From assembly GCA_963718305.1 (NCBI GenBank), contig CAVQZG010000011.1, positions 1 to 64,000 on the forward strand: DNA of 64,000 nt, read 5' to 3'. Shown in pieces: positions 62,090 to 64,000 of the stretch (its first letter is position 1; the number at the start of each line of letters is the position of its first letter). The position numbers and the translations under genes are program-made. The notes beneath the pieces were generated by a model. That model was not told the DNA's origin. It saw only the letters and a program-made list of their open reading frames with translations, and made no database searches. The stretch comes from RYN-230 sp963718305. GTDB taxonomy: Bacteria; Actinomycetota; Actinomycetes; Streptosporangiales; Streptosporangiaceae.

Positions 62090-62170
62090 CTGTTCTTCGA
62101 GGCCGTCCGGAACGAGGGACGGCTGGAGCAAATTGTCGAGCTGATCGCCGCGGACCACATCGGCCACTTC
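62090..62170 (+). pseudogene. SnoaL-like ester cyclase fragment
   Basis: Reads LFFEAVRNEGRLEQIVELIA and ADHIGHFP, the N-terminal helix and D-H motif of SnoaL-like cyclases. The remainder is replaced by transposase sequence. A different gene from the 51.5-kb remnant. Confidence 0.5.
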
Positions 62171-62394
62171 CCCTGCGCCGGGCCGCTTCTGCCGGTCCTG
62201 GCCAGCCAGACCCGGCCGGCGGACACCCAGAAGCGACCTGCCGCCGGACGGTGGTGAACGCGATTCGGTATGTGATCCACAACGGCTGCGTGTGGCGGGC
62301 TCTGCCGGCTGATTCCCCCTGGCGCACCGTCTACGGCATCTACCAGCGGTGGCACGCGGCGGTTGGCGTCACCAGCGAGCGCTCAGCGAAATAG
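62168..62394 (+). mobile_element. IS5-like transposase N-terminal fragment
   Basis: Two frames join: PLLPVLASQTRPADTQKRP, then RTVVNAIRYVIHNGCVWRAL, PADSPWRTVYGIYQRWHAA, ended by a TAG at 62392-62394. This is the N-terminal (DUF4096) part of an IS5-family transposase. Neither the catalytic DDE part nor inverted ends are present. Confidence 0.75.
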
Positions 62395-62486
62395 TGGCTG
62401 GTCCGGGACGAGGTAGTTGCCGATCGCGGCCATGATCTGGATGGCCGCGTTTGACCCGGCGAACAGCGGGGCCCAGCTCTAGCCGC

Positions 62487-62508
62487 AGTCTCATTCGTAG
62501 TCTCATTC
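62487..62508 (+). repeat. 22-bp repeat, partner of 60116-60137
   Basis: Identical to the sequence at 60116-60137; lies 93 bp before the third tRNA-Ser copy. Confidence 0.75.
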
Positions 62509-62542
62509 GCTGAAATTCGCGAGCGTCCGCTAAGACCCACCG

Positions 62543-62657
62543 GTCACGGTCATCCCAGGTCACGGACGGACACGGCCTGCCATGAACGCTGGGGCGCACA
62601 CTTGGAAAGCGTGTTGGGGGCAACCCCTCAGGAGTTCGAATCTCCTATCCTCCGCCA
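62543..62657 (+). repeat. tRNA-Ser(GGA) 3' copy with upstream repeat, putative att site
   Basis: 62601-62657 equals 51012-51068 (57 bases, through CCA). The 58 bases before it resemble 8146-8203, so the whole unit exists once more, truncated, at 8 kb. No 5' tRNA half. Confidence 0.9.
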
Positions 62658-62706
62658 TCGTGACCAGCAGGGTTCAAAGTACGAACCCGGCAGCCGCCGA
62701 CGGGCA

Positions 62707-63939
62707 TTACCCCAGCTGGTCGCGGCGGCGGGTCAGGTAGGCGATCTCGGCGGTGTTGCCCGCCAGCTCGATGGCTTTGCCGTACGCCACGCGCGACTCC
62801 TGACTGCGGCCCAGCCGGCGCAGCAGGTCGGCGCGGGTCGCATGGTAGGCGTGATAGCCGGCCAGCTTCTCCTCGAGACGGTCGACGGCCGCCAGTGCCA
62901 CCTCCGGGCCGTCAAGCTCGGCCACCGCGATAGCCCGGTTGAGGGCAATGATCGGCGAGGGGTCGAGGCGGACGAGCTGGTCGTAGAGGGCGACGACCTG
63001 CGACCAGTCGGTGTCACGTACGTCGCGGGCGGAGGTGTGCACGGCGTTGATCGCGGCGAGGATCTGGTAGCGGCCCGGAGCCACCCGGGCGGCCAGGCGC
63101 TCGCGCACCAGCCGGTGACCCTCGGCGACCAGCGCCGCGTCCCAGGACCCACGGTCCTGCTCGTCGAGGGCGACCAGTTCACCGGTCGCCGACACCCGGG
63201 CGGTGCGGCGGGCCTCAATGAGGAGCATCAGCGCCAGCAGCCCGGCCACCTCACCGTTTTCCGGCATGAGGGCCCGGATCAGGCGGGTGAGCCGGATCGC
63301 CTCGGCGGTCAGGTCGTGACGTACCGGATCGGTGCTGGGGCCGGTCGCCAGGTAGCCCTCGTTGAAGACGAGGAAGAGGACGGCGAGTACGCCGGAGACG
63401 CGTGCCGGGAGATCTTCCGCGGACGGCACCCGATAAGGGATGCGAGCCGCCTTGATCTTGGCCTTTGCGCGGGTGATCCGCCGCCCCACGGTGGTCTCCT
63501 GCACCAGGAAGGCCCGGGCGATCTCGGGCACGGTCAGACCGCCGACCATGCGCAGCGTCAGCGCCACGCGGGTCTGCATCGCGAGCGCCGGGTGACAGCA
63601 GGTGAAGATCAGCCCGAGCCGCTCGTCCTCGATGGCGCCGGGAGGCCCGGGCGGGTCGCCGTCGTACAACAGCTGAGCCTCCTTCTGCTTGTCGTCGCGC
63701 TTGTTCTCACGCCGGATCCGGTCGATGGCCTTGCGGTTGGCGGTAGTGGTCAGCCAGGCGCCGGGGTTGGGAGGTACGCCGTCAGCCGGCCACCGCCCGA
63801 CGGCGGTCGCGAACGCCTCGGCCGCCGCCTCCTCGGCGATGTCGAGGTCACCGAAACGCCTGGTCAGGGAGGCGACCACCCGCGCCCACTCCTCGTGGTG
63901 GGCCTGGATGATCGCCGCCCGGACGTCGACCAAGCTCAC
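62707..63939 (-). CDS. ECF sigma factor, ECF42 type with TPR-like C-terminal domain
   Basis: 410 residues from a GTG at 63939. Region 2: HHEEWARVVASLTRRFGDLD, PNPGAWLTTTANRKAIDRIR. Region 4: CCHPALAMQTRVALTLRMVG, LTVPEIARAFLVQETTVGRR. A long C-terminal part (about 190-410) is helical and TPR-like (GHRLVRERLAARVAPGRYQI, ALVAEGHRL and the VDRLEEKLAGYHAYHATRAD end). This is the RpoE-like SigI/ECF42 family, which needs its C-terminal domain and no anti-sigma factor, and is coupled to YCII (DGPF) proteins. The GTGA overlap with the upstream gene shows this here. Confidence 0.93.
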   Translation of the reverse strand: MSLVDVRAAIIQAHHEEWARVVASLTRRFGDLDIAEEAAAEAFATAVGRWPADGVPPNPGAWLTTTANRKAIDRIRRENKRDDKQKEAQLLYDGDPPGPPGAIEDERLGLIFTCCHPALAMQTRVALTLRMVGGLTVPEIARAFLVQETTVGRRITRAKAKIKAARIPYRVPSAEDLPARVSGVLAVLFLVFNEGYLATGPSTDPVRHDLTAEAIRLTRLIRALMPENGEVAGLLALMLLIEARRTARVSATGELVALDEQDRGSWDAALVAEGHRLVRERLAARVAPGRYQILAAINAVHTSARDVRDTDWSQVVALYDQLVRLDPSPIIALNRAIAVAELDGPEVALAAVDRLEEKLAGYHAYHATRADLLRRLGRSQESRVAYGKAIELAGNTAEIAYLTRRRDQLG

Positions 63940-64000
63940 AGGAACGGCCGCACCTCGATCTTCCGGTTGCAGGCCTTCGACCCCTCGGCGGCGAGCTTGA
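63936..64000 (-). CDS. YCII/DGPF-type protein, C-terminal end only
   Basis: The window holds only the last 20 codons (KLAAEGSKACNRKIEVRPFL), with the stop at 63936-63938 overlapping the ECF42 start by GTGA. The IEVRPxx ending is characteristic of the YCII-related proteins encoded with ECF42 factors, which the sigma factor usually activates. The gene continues beyond the window. Confidence 0.8.
   Translation of the reverse strand, partial: KLAAEGSKACNRKIEVRPFL

Noticed and set aside
51070..62600. A surviving integrase gene in the tRNA-Ser-bounded intervals
   Set aside because: No frame shows the tyrosine-recombinase R-H-x-x-R...Y pattern or a serine-recombinase N-terminus.

Overview
The window is chromosomal DNA of a high-GC actinobacterium. 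GC is high throughout, with many GTG starts and GC-rich third positions. The block recR, ybaB, dnaX, ffs, tRNA-Ser, and the neighbouring ask-asd pair, have the gene order usual in Streptomyces, Streptosporangiales and relatives. PucR, LAL-type LuxR, ECF42 sigma and NarL-type histidine kinase families also fit. I cannot name a genus.

Layout. 0.1-1.3 kb: a broken acetyltransferase and a small conserved protein. 1.69-8.45 kb: a segment bounded by two 45-bp direct copies of the 3' half of tRNA-Pro(CGG), carrying a giant LuxR regulator, a methanethiol-oxidase-type selenium-binding protein and a frameshifted ZIP permease. 8.6-20.2 kb: scattered single genes (SIMPL, RibD-like reductase, TrmO, beta-carbonic anhydrase, HSL-type esterase, ASCH, MerR/GyrI-like regulator, lipoprotein, DUF899) among clear pseudogenes (epimerase, drug exporter, DUF1254, ECF sigma factor). 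20.3-30.6 kb: a cyclic-amide uptake and catabolism locus, with a PucR regulator divergent from DUF917, hydantoinase A and a five-gene Dpp/Opp-type ABC importer. 30.7-37.6 kb: acetyltransferase, YciI-like protein, a Tyr/Pro-repeat protein, a secreted serine hydrolase, an MFS exporter divergent from its probable ArsR-type regulator, and a thioesterase. 37.6-42.7 kb: a zinc-type dehydrogenase and a redox pair (NuoF-like flavoprotein fused to a ferredoxin, plus a haem-type membrane protein with a very long disordered tail). 43-51 kb: the conserved core.

51.0-62.7 kb is accessory DNA hooked to tRNA-Ser(GGA). The intact gene is at 50981-51068, and exact 57-58 bp copies of its 3' part lie at 60000 and 62601. 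The first interval holds two sensor kinases, two response regulators, two paralogous TRAP-type (DctP) binding lipoproteins with no TRAP permease, and another lipoprotein. Kinase 1 has an Arg where the phospho-accepting His should be but keeps its ATP-binding boxes. Kinase 2 keeps the His but has lost the N-box Asn and the G1 Asp. They look like two halves of one sensor. The second interval is a gene graveyard (MMPL, LuxR, SnoaL and IS5-like fragments) with one intact secreted protein. The window ends in an ECF42 sigma factor and its YCII partner.

A repeated theme is the single-base frameshift inside otherwise well-kept genes (ZIP, MFS twice, DppB-like, DppF-like, dnaX, kinase 1, lipoprotein). 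Because dnaX is essential, some of these may be sequencing errors. Others, such as the internally deleted genes, are certainly real decay. No CRISPR array, integrase gene or complete insertion sequence was seen.
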